From positions 31,205,983 to 31,269,982 of the forward strand of contig NC_089598.1 in the NCBI RefSeq assembly GCF_019320115.1: 64,000 nt of DNA. Direction: 5' to 3'. This document shows, one piece after another, positions 24,001 to 32,520 of this stretch. The translations under genes were made by a program, and so were the position numbers. Every line of letters begins with the position of its first letter. Position 1 is the first letter of the stretch. The stretch comes from Miscanthus floridulus. Its lineage: Eukaryota; Streptophyta; Magnoliopsida; Poales; Poaceae. A model generated the notes under the pieces. The model was not told where the DNA came from and made no database searches. It was given only the letters and a program-made list of their open reading frames with translations.

Positions 24001-27000
24001 ATATCAGTGGGGTGTGTGTGTTTCTCAACTCTCTTCTATTAATGCAATGATACACAGCTTTCCTGCATGTTTGAGAAAAAAATATTGTATGGAACTTCTA
24101 CATGTTATTTTTACAATTTCCATGATTTCCAAGCACAAGCAATAGTGGAAATGTTTTGCGTGCAGGTCTTGGCTGCAGTTATCAAAGCTGGTGCAGCTAG
24201 GGAGCATGAGATACTTGCTGAGATCCGCGATGCTGTGTTTTCATTCATTCGAAAGATGGAACCGAGAAAAGTTATGGATACTATGTTAGTTTCAAGAGTC
24301 AGAATATTATACATAAGATCTTTGCTTGCTAAATCACCAGAACTACAGTCCATCAAGGTATCATGATTTCTCTGTTTTGTTTATATTTATTTATTTTAAG
24401 GGAAAATATAAGCAGTCATCTTATCATTTTGCATTAAGCCTAACAGTATCCTCTCTGACCTTGCTTCATAAAGGTCTCTCCAGTTGAGCGTTTCTTGGAG
24501 AAATCAAATACTGGTCGAAGTAGAAGTTCTAGTAGGGGAAGTAGTCCTGGCAGATCTCCTGTTTACCACCATGGTCATGGTTCCCGAACTGCGCTTGTTG
24601 ATGAACATGTGCATGGTTTCAAGGTGAACATTAAACAGGAAAAGAAATCAAAATTCTCCTCGATCGTTCTGAAGCTTCGTGGTATTGAGGAGGTAAATTT
24701 TTGTTCTTTTGTAGTACATATATGTTCCAATGTGACCCTGCCCTTAATTGTTTCTAGGTAACCATGTAGTATATGGATTTAGGTAGTTGTAGTGAAGTTA
24801 ATGTGTTGAGTTTGGACATGGTATGCTCTATTTTGATCTATAGATAGCACCATCTGATACGAATGACCTGGCGTTTATTTTCTATCTGAACCATTCTGGT
24901 GCTAATTTCACAATAATTGGGTAGGAGACTTGGAGACAACATGTGACTGGAGGGAAGCTCCGGGAAATTACTGAGGAAGCTAAGGCCTTTTCAATTGGAA
25001 ACAAGGCTTTAGCTGCTCTCTTTGTTCACACGCCAGCTGGTGAATTACAGCGCCAAATTCGTGCATGGCTTGCTGAAAACTTTGAGTTTCTGTCTGTAAC
25101 TGGTGTGGATGCTGCTGGAGGAGCTGCAGGACAGCTTGAACTGCTGTCAACCGCTATTTTGGATGGATGGATGGCTGGTCTTGGTACAGCGCAGCCCCCT
25201 ACCACTGATGCTTTAGGCCAGCTTTTATCAGAATACACAAAGCGTGTTTACACATCACAACTACAACACTTGAAGGTTTCATTTCCCAGACTCATCATCC
25301 GGTCGACCAAATTTATTAAAGCTTTTTGCCTTATTCTTCCCAATTTTGCAGGACATAGCTGGCACATTGGCAACGGAGGAGGCTGATGATCCTGCACAAG
25401 TCAGTAAACTCCGTTCTGCTCTGGAGTCTGTGGATCACAAAAGGAGAAAGGTGCTTACCTGAATCACTGCATGATACTGTCCATTTTTCATTGTGTGTTT
25501 TGGTGAATCAAATGATTCTTACTACATGTTAAGTTTCTGTAGTTTGTATGCTTTCTTTTCTTGTAACATCTGTACTTGAGTGATCCCAATCATGCCATGC
25601 TATTATCAGATCATGCAACAAATGCGAAGTGACACTGCCTTGTTAACAAAAGAAGAAGGTGGTTCACCAATTCGAAATCCTCCTACTGCTGCCGAGGATG
25701 CGCGATTAGCATCTCTCATATCGCTAGATAACATCTTGAAGCAAGTCAAGGTCTGATGCTTTGCAAATGCAGATATAGTTATCTAGCTCTTATAATATGT
25801 TTACTAACTTGAGGTGCTTGTTCATTCTTTGACATCAGGAAGTAATGAGACAAAGCTCTACAAGACCTATGAGAAAATCAAAAAGGAAAGCTTTGCTGGA
25901 GTCATTGGATGACCTCTTGACACAGATGCCCTCTCTTCTTGATATAGATCATCCATGTGCTCAGAAGCAGATCATGGAGGCACGGAAAGTTGTCGAGGTA
26001 TGTAGATAGTAGTACCTTGGAATCATTGCTCTGGATTAATAAGAAATACCAGTGTTTAGGTAGAGTAAGTGCCACCTAATTTTATTAAGAAAGCTACAAA
26101 AGTATTATGATGACATGATGAAGGGATTATTCCCTCATGAGCTTGTTTTTCCTACGTCTTCTTTGCCATTATCATATCATTTGTAAGTAGAGCTTAAGCA
26201 TTCCTATCTTTCTTTGACTTTTCATTTAACTTATTCTCTTCTGCCCAACTTCGCACATACAATGTCCATCGCAATGGCAGTGGGACCAGTTCTAGGCGTT
26301 TACTGTCCAGGCGGTCGCTGTAGCACGTGAATAGTACCGTGGATTATATTGTATTTGTTGGTTTGTTAGGAAAGAGATAGGTTTGACTCGGTTAGGATAT
26401 TTGCTTAGGGAGACAACCTTGACAACCTTGTTCAGTTCAGATCAAGCAAGCAGAACCCTAAAAGGAGCCAGAGCCTTCAGAGGGATGGAGACTAACTGGT
26501 TCTTTCTGTTATCCCAACCAAATCCACTTCAACAATAACTATCTTTTTTTAACTGTAACATAAACTAGTATTTGACATTACCTATGTATTCTGCATTTCT
26601 GCTACTTATCTTATGCACAAAATTTGGCAGTCATGCCTTCTGTATACCTTAATACATCACAATTTGCTAGATTCTTTGGTTCTTTGGCAGAACGTTTGCA
26701 AATGCATAGCCCTAGCAACTAGCATACTGATTCCTTCTATTCCCTTCACTCCAAATTATAAGTCATTCTGGCTTTTCTAGATACATAACTTTTATTATGT
26801 ATCTAGACATAGCCTATATCCAGGTGCATAGCAAAAACAATGTATCTAGAAAAGCCAGAATGACTTATAATTTAGGTAGCTGTGTCCAGTTTGAAATTAC
26901 ATTTCAGAATCTGGAAGTTTCAGAAATGAATTTTTTGTGAGAGATAGGATCTTGCAGCAAGTACCCTATTCATTAATGTTTGTCACAGCATGCAATAGTT

Positions 27001-27790
27001 ATTTTTGTTACAATTGCTGAACTGTGAAATCTCTAGTCTGTGAAAGTAGAATACAAGAGATGGCACAAGGGATTGCCTCATTTCCACGTCTTGTGAGCAC
27101 CTGAGATCCAAGGAACATCATTACACCTAAAGAAACAGTCACATACATCATACAGACTACAGTTATAATAACTGGCTAAAGATTTCTAGTGAATATTAGA
27201 TTAAGCAACATTATCTCCCATTGTGAAATGCTGTATATATGCACAAGCTTTATTCCGAGGCTCCAAGCATTTATATTGTGAAGTCTACATACTTTCTTTT
27301 CTTAAATAACGTGCAGTTCAACCTTATTTTGACACAATGCTGCCATGAATTGGTGCAGTCACTGGAAGAAGACCCTGATGATCCTGCCCCGCAGTCTAAT
27401 GCATTGGGAGAGAGCGAGGTTTCACAGTGGAATGTACTGCAGTTCAACACAGGAACGACTGCGCCTTTCATCATAAAGTGTGGAGCAAATTCGAGCAGTG
27501 AGCTGGTGATTAAGGCTGATCTGCGAGTCCAGGAGCCTAAAGGTGGCGAGGTGATCCGCGTTGTTCCAAGACCAACAGTTCTTGCGGACTTGAGTTTTGA
27601 GGAAATAAAAGGTGTGTTTGAGCAATTGCCAGAGGCAGTCAGCTTGCTTGCCTTGGCACGAACAGCAGATGGTACAAGGGCCAGGTATTCAAGATTGTAC
27701 AGAACCTTAGCCAGCAAAGTGACGGCCTTGAAAGAGATTGTCGCAGAGATGGAGAGAGGTGGTGTTTTCAAAGATGTACGATCATCGTAG
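6014..27790 (+). CDS. KAC: KIN-14 kinesin of the KAC/KCA class (kinesin-like protein for actin-based chloroplast movement), 23 exons
   Basis: Exons by GT-AG and phase: 6014-6193, 6916-7039, 7489-7575, 7680-7850, 8010-8116, 8841-8972, 9101-9279, 10466-10627, 10804-10895, 11205-11356, 13412-13585, 16732-16878, 18043-18228, 18970-19041, 20120-20175, 20263-20479, 24166-24357, 24474-24692, 24925-25275, 25352-25450, 25610-25750, 25839-25997, 27359-27790. They sum to 1276 codons with no internal stop. A short N-terminal coiled segment (61-130) precedes the motor domain (about 131-460). A coiled-coil region (about 463-655) and a Ser-rich linker follow, then the long C-terminal region characteristic of this class. 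Motor motifs are degenerate: P-loop GQSCSGKT (213-220), NRSVNSPKA in the switch I position (314-322) and DLPASE (352-357) for the usual DLAGSE. In Arabidopsis, KAC proteins act with actin in chloroplast photorelocation and plasma-membrane anchoring, and microtubule-motor activity was not detected. The start at 6014 gives the family-like opening SWSWDVSGFEPP. Introns carry many transposons, but no exon is damaged. Family identity is strong; the exact paralogue is not. Confidence 0.93.
9330..9571 (-). mobile_element. Possible poly(A)-tailed retroposon fragment beside the RTE LINE
   Basis: Read on minus, this sequence ends in GACCGG-like sequence plus an A-run (T-run at about 9321-9330 on plus). 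That suggests an older LINE or retroposed fragment into which the RTE LINE landed. No coding match was recognised. Confidence 0.3.
9585..10101 (-). mobile_element. 5'-truncated RTE-type LINE in kinesin intron 7
   Basis: A 13-base direct repeat, TTTCTCGAACACT, flanks the insert at 9572-9584 and 10102-10114. On the minus strand the element ends in a (TTG)n tail, seen as CAACAACAACAACAAC on plus, as expected for RTE-clade LINEs. It encodes a reverse-transcriptase C-terminal segment at 10061-9696 with the pieces VAEMRMLRWICGHTRRDRVR and LVQHRLRWFGHVQRRP. Most of the element is missing at its 5' end. Confidence 0.85.
11650..13163 (-). mobile_element. Non-autonomous hAT element in kinesin intron 10
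   Basis: The terminal inverted repeats CAATGTTTTCAAGTCGTCC (11650-11668) and its complement (ending 13163) are exact over 19 bases. An 8-base duplication, GATGGTGC, flanks them at 11642-11649 and 13164-13171. Eight-base duplications define the hAT superfamily. The sub-terminal zones are rich in CGACTAATCG-type repeats. Only the transposase 3' end remains, so the element is an internal deletion derivative. Confidence 0.92.
12231..12764 (-). pseudogene. hAT transposase C-terminal exon remnant
   Basis: On the minus strand a TGCAG acceptor precedes a frame starting VHTKKRNRLEHQRLNKLVYV, the characteristic segment after the hAT dimerisation domain. The same frame continues through NPLLLDEFYWENEWVNEN and an acidic, Asp/Glu-rich tail ending at 12231. 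A TAA at 12674-12672 interrupts it about 30 codons in. The DDE catalytic core and dimerisation domain are absent. It is a dead fragment inside the deleted hAT element. Confidence 0.85.
13631..13757. mobile_element. Small MITE-like element in kinesin intron 11
   Basis: Imperfect inverted ends, CCTTGTTTGTTT against CTCTGTTTGTTT (read inward from the right), enclose about 127 bases, with TTAAG and CTTAA outside. It starts only 45 bases after exon 11. The superfamily is uncertain. Confidence 0.4.
14151..14600. repeat. GC-rich direct repeats inside the long-TIR element
   Basis: Blocks containing GGCGGGCGCGCGGGGCCCGT, CCCCTCCTCCGG and GATCCGGCTCCGGTGCAGCG recur two to four times in shuffled order. 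This is a local minisatellite-like expansion. Long frames across it on both strands are repeat-driven and not treated as genes. Confidence 0.7.
14717..14821 (+). other. Exon-like captured fragment, 35 codons
   Basis: An ATGATG start leads to MMVEPGGVPPAHAVLEGEE followed by a Glu/Gln-rich acidic run. It ends at AGCAAG directly before GTCTCTG, a plausible donor. It looks like a host first exon (with GC-rich leader) captured by the element. The donor gene is not recognised. Confidence 0.4.
15078..16731. other. Remainder of kinesin intron 11
   Basis: It contains mixed non-coding sequence. A moderately GC-rich block at about 15600-16300 has open frames on both strands but no recognised domain, and may be transposon-derived. 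The acceptor before exon 12 is TTGCAG at 16726-16731. Confidence 0.4.
16879..17845. other. Kinesin intron 12, left part
   Basis: AT-rich intron with no recognised element before the SINE insertion. Confidence 0.5.
17863..17994 (+). mobile_element. 5'-truncated Au-type SINE in kinesin intron 12
   Basis: The 17-base duplication ATGATATTCCCTTATGC occurs at 17846-17862 and 17995-18011, exactly bordering the insert. The body keeps the tRNA-like box B (GGTTCGAGTCG) but lacks box A. Its 3' part, AGAGCGGGAGCTCTCTGCAC then GGGTACGCCCTTTTT, is typical of the Au SINE family of grasses. It is not a functional tRNA gene. Confidence 0.92.
18229..18969. other. Kinesin intron 13
   Basis: Ordinary AT-rich intron. 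I see nothing else in it. Confidence 0.5.
19514..19924. mobile_element. Stowaway-type MITE (outer) in kinesin intron 14
   Basis: The ends CTCCCTCCGTTCCA (19514-19527) and its complement (19911-19924) are perfect inverted repeats. Inside, both arms contain matching GACCAAGT/ACTTGGTC and GTCCTAAG/CTTAGGAC segments. A second MITE interrupts its left arm. The flanking TA duplication is unclear because of a short CTCCCTGC duplication at the left. Confidence 0.8.
19605..19751. mobile_element. Stowaway MITE (inner) nested in the outer MITE
   Basis: The ends CTCCCTCCGTTCCAAATTAT and the inverted TAATTTAGAATGGAGGGAG are bordered by TA at 19603-19604 and 19752-19753. The arms (GGCTTTTCTAGATACAT and its complement) would fold into a nearly complete hairpin of 147 bases. 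Confidence 0.88.
20560..21437 (-). mobile_element. L1-type LINE 3' fragment, minus strand, kinesin intron 16
   Basis: Minus-strand frames encode the zinc-binding end of an L1 ORF2 (CPLDDHGDETIQHALLSC then FFSQVWPLLF). They continue as the usual C-terminal tail (LNSLITLGEWTVWKH and KPSVELVLR). A LINE-like EEAHVWRLA piece follows near 20750-20830. Stops and frameshifts are present. It lies head-on to the plus-strand LINE fragment starting near 21650. Confidence 0.7.
20799..21140. repeat. Direct duplication within the minus-strand LINE tail
   Basis: Two similar copies start near 20799 and 20986, a period of about 187 bases. They share blocks such as CTACACTAGGCTTAGCTCCA and GTTGCAGTGCTTCCACACGG. 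Both encode the same LINE tail peptide. Confidence 0.7.
21737..23841. mobile_element. Pack-MULE inside the LINE in kinesin intron 16
   Basis: The 9-base duplication CTTATTTAT lies at 21728-21736 and 23842-23850, the signature of Mutator-like elements. Both ends open GAGAAAATTCCTTGATTGCCA inverted, less the last base at 20 matches. The inverted repeats extend about 100 bases and contain internal CCCTTCGTTGCCATCC-like units. No transposase is encoded. The interior is a GC-rich receptor-kinase fragment, which defines a Pack-MULE. Confidence 0.93.
21995..23620 (-). pseudogene. Captured LRR receptor-kinase fragment (At3g28040-like), broken and chimeric
   Basis: Minus-strand sequence antisense to the kinesin. 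It starts with LRR repeats (LRYLDLTGNAFSGPLPPAF, LRFLVLSGNQFYGPMPEGL) spread over shifting frames from about 23602. Near 22946 these run, after an in-frame stop, directly into a kinase domain (LLSKATEIGRGAFATVYRAP at about 22900). The kinase domain has VAVKK, VHYNVKPSSIF instead of HRDxKxxN, GDFGLARLL and YVAPELACQ. A frameshift near 22225 moves the C-terminal lobe to another frame (VLPVLKLGMVYTSHIPSNRP), ending at 21995. The transmembrane and juxtamembrane parts are absent. From memory the best relative is the probably inactive LRR-RLK At3g28040. The parent locus must lie elsewhere. Confidence 0.85.
25998..26740. other. Kinesin intron 22, left part
   Basis: AT-rich intron with no recognised element before the MITE relic. 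Confidence 0.5.
26741..26880. mobile_element. Degenerate Stowaway-type MITE in kinesin intron 22
   Basis: The arms CCAAATTATAAGTCATTCTG and its inverted partner (TGACTTATAATTTAGG) flank the shared GGCTTTTCTAGATACAT/ATGTATCTAGAAAAGCC core also present at 19605-19751. The outermost bases have decayed. Confidence 0.75.
26881..27358. other. Kinesin intron 22, right part
   Basis: No recognised element. The acceptor GGTGCAG ends at 27358. Confidence 0.5.
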
Positions 27791-28118
27791 TGTTACTGTG
27801 TTAGTGTAGAGTTATATATGATGTTGATGTTGTATATGGATGCCATTTGACGGCATCCCCTGTAACTGTTTGTTTTTACTATGAGGAAACCTATGTTGTA
27901 ACACTATTCTTTGGCAAGAGGTGGTCCTTGCCTGCCTCAACCCGTAATGCTATGGTTGTGCAAGGCATCAATGTAAATTTTAGCTGCAGCTGATAAATGT
28001 CTGCAGTGCTGCAAGTTTGATGAACTTTCCAGGTTAAGAAAGTAATCATGCATTTCATTGTTCATTGTATATTTGTATTAAGCTTTTAAGATGTTGAAGT
28101 TGTGCTAGTTTTGCTAGC
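27791..28118 (+). other. Kinesin 3' flank
   Basis: Presumed 3' untranslated region followed by intergenic sequence. No canonical AATAAA was found close to the stop codon; plant signals are loose. Confidence 0.5.
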
Positions 28119-28120
28119 TA

Positions 28121-28264
28121 TTCCTTCCATTCCAAATTATAAGATGTTTTGTTTTTTCTACGTACATTGATTTTATGTGTCTAGACATATTGTATATCTA
28201 AATCTAAATACATAATAAAACATATATCTAGAAAACCCAAAACGTCTTATAATTTGTAATTGAG
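28121..28264. mobile_element. Stowaway-type MITE downstream of the kinesin
   Basis: A third copy of the family seen at 19605 and 26741. It has TTCCTTCCATTCCAAATTAT and inverted TTATAATTTGTAATTGAG ends, with TA at 28119-28120 and 28265-28266. The arms share the TCTAGACATA-type loop. Confidence 0.8.
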
Positions 28265-28569
28265 TATTTTTTTTTGACAAACTTTACAGGTTATTAAAAC
28301 GCTCATACCTTCTTCCAAAAAAAAAATCCGCCTCATACCTTGCCAGTAATATGGATATACTGGTGAACAATATACTGGTGAACAATATGGAAGAACCTAT
28401 AAAACTGGAGCAGATGTGGCATGCTAGGGATGCATGCGTGCAATGATCTACTCAGAAATAGTGTTTTATTGATTATTACTCAGAAATAAGATTACAGTCA
28501 TTTTCATGTAGCATTCTTTCCTAGATCAGGTGATGTAACCGTTATGCTAATTGAGCTAATTCATGAGTT

Positions 28570-28666
28570 TTTTTTTCTTGAATAAGCAGGAAAAGTTGTG
28601 TATCATTTCATTAAAAAGATAAAAGGAAACGAAGGGGAAGAAATCCTCACTCATACTCGACAACAC
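28570..28666 (-). mobile_element. Short retroposed fragment with target-site duplication
   Basis: AATTCATGAGTT occurs at 28558-28569 and 28667-28678. A T-run just inside the left copy is the A-tail of a minus-strand insertion of about 97 bases. This is probably the 3' scrap of a LINE. Confidence 0.7.
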
Positions 28667-28701
28667 AATTCATGAGTTATTCGCATCTAGCCAGCTAATT
28701 A

Positions 28702-28929
28702 GAGCAAGACTAATAATACAACTGACCGCTGGTTGTGAATCCTTGCAACCTACCTCTCAGCCTACCCATATAATAGTTGCAGTCTTCACTATGAATACAT
28801 GACCCACTTGTATGTCTCACAGAGTTTCTTGGTTTTTATGTCCAAGCCGGCTGTAAGTTTAGCCCGCTCCTTCCCTCTCTCCTCCACATCAGTATTTAGC
28901 CTGTTTGCAGTCCCTTATTGTACTTGCTC
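28702..28929. mobile_element. Harbinger/Tourist-type MITE
   Basis: Termini GAGCAAG and CTTGCTC are flanked by TTA at 28699-28701 and 28930-28932, the 3-base duplication of PIF/Harbinger elements. A sister copy lies at 32012-32253. Confidence 0.75.
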
Positions 28930-29086
28930 TTAAGCTAATTCATTGGCTACTTCAATGCAATCTCTTTTGAGCCTAACCACTTTAACCTCGAGATTGTCTT
29001 TGGTTCCTTCAAAATATTACATCATCGTGATCAGCCCTCATCATCTGATGTGATGAAATTAGACTATAAAGAATCAGACTTGCTAG

Positions 29087-29640
29087 GGACATCCGATCCG
29101 GAGCGCTGGCGTTCGGATGGTGCCCCCACAGCGAGCGAGCGCCCCAGCAACGGGCCCGCACCACCCCGGACGTCGTCCGCGTCGCCAACTGCTTCTCACA
29201 CACATCTCATGTGCAACACCTGTTCTATTTTTAAAATATTCAGATGCAATAGTTGCAACATACAAAAACAAGACAAATGAAACACTTAAAACAAGCGTCT
29301 GAAACACTTACGAAAACGCCTAAAAATACTTGAAAACCATTGCAAAACATATGCAACATCCAGATAAAACACTCGCAACAGACGTATGAAACACCTGAAA
29401 CACTTGAAACATACGCTTACAACACGCACATATATGCAACATCCAGATCTACTTTTGCAACATCCTGATGAAAACACTTGCAACATACGCATGATATAGA
29501 TGAAACATTTAGAACATAAACATACATAGCCATTGCAATATGTGCAACATTCCGATCTAATTTTATAACATCCCGATCTACTTTTACAACATCGATACAA
29601 ACACATATGTGCTTTTAGTTCAACATCTCCTTGATGCTTG
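29087..29640. repeat. Degenerate short-period repeats, unclassified transposon part
   Basis: A GC-rich head (GGGACATCCGATCCGGAGCG) is followed by about 380 bases of loosely repeated GAAACACTTG, GCAACATCC and AACATACG units. This looks like the sub-terminal region of a DNA transposon, but I found no matching right end. Confidence 0.4.
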
Positions 29641-29706
29641 GGAACAAAGGCTCATCGGCGTGTGGAGTTCACCGGTGTAGAGCTCACCGATGACGTGGAG
29701 CGACTT

Positions 29707-29832
29707 GTTCGCTTGACTTGTCTGGTTGATAAGCTATGGCTGAAAGTACTGTTGACTGATTTGGTATAAGAGAAAAAATATTATCCGTTAGTTGAAAAAG
29801 TACGACTTATAAGCCAAATAAACCGAGACGAA
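29707..29832. mobile_element. Small MITE of the GCTTATAAGCC type
   Basis: The order GTTCGCTTG, GATAAGC, GGCTGAAAGTACTGTTG, AAAAAGTACGACTTATAAGC matches a very common grass MITE family recalled from other genomes. The right end is somewhat rearranged. Confidence 0.5.
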
Positions 29833-30021
29833 CTGGGTGATAGTTTGGTTTGTTAATATTGATTATATTTTCAGATTATTAATTTCAGAACCAAATGACA
29901 GACTAGTAGACTATTATTGGAAAGTGCAAACGATATCGATTACAAGACCAAACTATAGTAGACTGTTCTTTTTTAGATGCTGCACTTGCAACCAGCGACT
30001 TGAGCACTTGCAGGTGGAGCA

Positions 30022-30143
30022 GATGCTGCAGCAGCAATGACGGCCGGAGCACCGGCGACCGAAGAAGATACTGCAGCAGCAAGGACGGCGGGAGCACCAG
30101 CGACCGAAGAAGATGCTGCAGCTGCAAGGGCGGCGGGAGCACC
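30022..30143 (+). repeat. 45-base minisatellite, 2.7 copies
   Basis: Units start at 30022, 30067 and 30112 (GATGCTGCAGCAGCA then a GC-rich part). They read in frame as 15-residue repeats rich in Ala, with AGAPATEE. They sit in a plus-strand frame from 30037 to 30312 of 91 codons that matches no family I know. Confidence 0.8.
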
Positions 30144-31017
30144 TGTGCCTTGCCTGGAACTCGACCAAAGATTTGCGATGAAATTAGAGGAAGCGAATCT
30201 TGGAAATTTGGGGCGCGCACCTCTACTGACTCCGGCGAACAGGGGCTTGGAGACGGAGAATTTAGGAAGGGGATCTGCGGGCGACGCAATGGATCCGAAG
30301 CGAGGCCGGTAGAAACTACCAGCGTCTGCGTCTCCCTAATGCGGTTTGCCCCATTTGTTCGAGTCTCTCTATTTTCTAACCCTCTCTTCATTAATACAAC
30401 TGTCACATCAGTAAAATGATAAGCTGTAAACCTAAGGTGGTGTTTGGGTTGAGCTGCGATCAAAATTCAGTTATATATAAGATAAATGCTAATTTTTAAC
30501 GGAGCGAAGCGAGACTCGTCGCTGGGATGTTGGGGGTGCGAGGGGCGGAGCCCTCCGGTACGGATCGTCGCCTATTAGGGTTTTTTCATCTCTATATATA
30601 CTTTCTATAAGTCGTCGTCTTAGGATAAAAAAAAAATTATAAATTCCCGACGTTCGTAACCTTACTCGATATAGTGAATATTAGCTTTTTGGTGCCCATG
30701 GTTTTTCTCTCTTCCTTGGAAGGGTTTTCCACGTTAAAATCTCTTGTCTCATGTGTTTGATATACTGTTCCTCGTCGTTTATATTGCCTATCGTTTCTAA
30801 CAGTTTGGATCACTAGTCCAAAGACTAAAGTTTAGCCCCTAAAGTTTAGCTCCGTCCTGTTGGGTTGTTTGATTTATGGGCTAAACTTTAGTCCTTTAAT
30901 CTATAATAATTGATTTACCCTCATTTAATTATCCATGCATACGAGCGGCAAAGGGTATAGGGCGTCCAGCGCCTGTCCCTAGGGAGTTTAGCCTAGTTTA
31001 GAGTTTTTTTGGGAGCA
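30144..31017. other. Unclassified transposon-like sequence
   Basis: It contains a GC-rich tail of the minisatellite frame (to about 30312) and a GAGGGGCGGAGCCCTC short palindrome near 30540-30555. An AT-rich part has TTTAGTCC/GGACTAAA inverted motifs around 30820-30895. The last look like arms of an old MITE into which the next element inserted. Confidence 0.35.
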
Positions 31018-31026
31018 AAAGATTTT

Positions 31027-31267
31027 GGCAACATATCAGGTGCAAACCAATCAACCTGTGCAAACTTAAAACTACCAATCAGGATCACTGGATGCTAATA
31101 CAATGGATGGGGTGAGGAGGCCTAAGCGTAAAAAAAGGCCGGCGGGTGGGAGGCTTAAGCATAAAAAATCCCACCTCTCATCCCATCCATTGGATCAGCA
31201 TCTAGTGGTCCTGATCGGTAGTTTTTAAATTTGCACAAGTTGATTGTTTTGTACCCGATAAGTTACC
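31027..31267. mobile_element. Fold-back Mutator-like MITE
   Basis: The 9-base duplication AAAGATTTT sits at 31018-31026 and 31268-31276. The two arms, each about 100 bases, are inverted near-copies (GGCAACATATCAGGTGCAAA against GGTAACTTATCGGGTACAAA). The whole 241-base element would form one long hairpin. Confidence 0.88.
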
Positions 31268-31439
31268 AAAGATTTTAGCCCAGTTTTTAACATTTACTCA
31301 CTTTTAGCCTTATATTTGGATTTTTATGGGAAAAAAAGAGACTAAAAATGCATGGCTAAAGTTTTACTGTAGAATCGATAGATAGAAACTATAATTAATG
31401 TTCGGACTGCTCTTAAACGCTGCCTCGTTTGTTCTGCGC

Positions 31440-31675
31440 CTTTAAGCGTGTGTTTAGTTTAAGGAAGTTGGAATCTAAGGTTACTGTAGCATTTTCGTTT
31501 TTATTTGGTAATTAGTGTTCAATCATGGACTAATTAGGCTCAAAATGTTCGTCTCGCAATTTCCCACAAAACTGTGCAATTAGTTTTTTTTTTCGTCTAC
31601 ATTTAATGTTTCATGTACGAGCCCCAAACATTTAATGTGATAGGTATTATAGCACTTTTTAAAAATTTGGACAGC
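31440..31675. mobile_element. Common grass MITE copy
   Basis: The internal motif AATCATGGACTAATTAGGCT and later ACTGTGCAATTAGTTTTTTT are recalled from a very abundant grass element beginning GTGTTTAGTT and containing ACTGTAGCA. Its ends are not well defined here. Confidence 0.5.
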
Positions 31676-32011
31676 CATGCGCTTGTGCCGGGCCCTGGAT
31701 GCTACGAATAGTCTGCAGGCGTCCGTGATTTAGCTTGCATGCAGCCATGCAGGGAGGGATAACGAGGCGGCATAATCGGATGGGCCACAAAAACGACCCG
31801 GCCTATCCGCAGTTAATCTTCACCTTGGTCTGTGTACCAAAGCCAAATGCGACACTTAAAAACAACAACAAAGGGAGTACAAGTCTACAAGCCAATGCTT
31901 CAACTTCCCCAGTGCACACACCTATGTGTTCATTTTTAAACTAGACATCATCATATATTGAAACACATAAATAATAGTTTCTTTAAAAGCACGGTGCACA
32001 TTCACCTTTTA
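31676..32011. other. Intergenic, no gene seen
   Basis: A 69-codon plus-strand frame from 31735 has no recognisable features and is not called. Confidence 0.4.
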
Positions 32012-32253
32012 GAGCAAGTATAATAGCAGGCGGTAAGCCGACTAAATGCTGAGGTGGAGGAGAGAGGAGAGGAGAGAGAGGAGAAGCGAGCTGTAAGCTT
32101 ATAGCCGGTTTGGCACAAGAACCAAGAAAATCTGTGAGAGAGACAAGTGGGCCATGTATTAACTATAAAGAGCTAACTATTATATGAGTGGGCTGAGAGA
32201 AGACTGCAAGGAACCTTACAGCCAGCAAGCCGACTGTATTATTAGCCTTGCTC
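32012..32253. mobile_element. Harbinger/Tourist-type MITE
   Basis: Termini GAGCAAG and CTTGCTC are flanked by TTA at 32009-32011 and 32254-32256, the same family as 28702-28929. A GGAGAGA-rich tract lies at about 32050-32090. Confidence 0.78.
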
Positions 32254-32423
32254 TTATCCACTCAACTATTGCTTGAACCCAAGAGCACACCTCCTTTTGG
32301 TAGCTGTGATCAAAATATTTATTATCAACTAGATAACTCTTTATATATTTCTTCCGTTTTTACATGTCACATTATGTTTATCTTAAGTCAATTATTTCTA
32401 ACTTTGACCATCATTTTCAGGAA

Positions 32424-32520
32424 GCTGAGCTAGCTCGGTTAGTTGGTGGTGTTGATGTATACCCAAACCATTTAGGTTTAAGTCCTTGTCAAAGGAAATT
32501 TAGGTGCCTATTTTCTTTTT
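32424..32520 (+). mobile_element. Degenerate tRNA-derived SINE
   Basis: TAGCTCGGTTAGTTGG resembles a tRNA box A and GGTTTAAGTCC, 35-40 bases on, resembles box B. A TTTAGGTGCC tail then runs into T-rich sequence. Box B lacks the usual TTC, so this is an old copy. No clear target-site duplication. Confidence 0.5.

Larger units (their letters stand above)
21650..24090 (+). mobile_element. L1-type LINE 3' end, plus strand, split by a Pack-MULE
   Basis: The left part (to 21736) encodes NSLIILGAWTLWKYRNYCVF. After the MULE, from 23842, the frame resumes with VLSLAGEESQLWG, the normal next segment of a grass L1 tail. The 3' end TTAATGCAATGATACACAG then GAGAAAAAAA near 24072-24082 matches the usual LINE terminus with a short A-tail. 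It ends about 80 bases before exon 17. Confidence 0.75.

Noticed and set aside
29225..29600. CRISPR-like array
   Set aside because: Units are short, irregular and degenerate with no constant spacer length; this is a plant transposon sub-terminal repeat.
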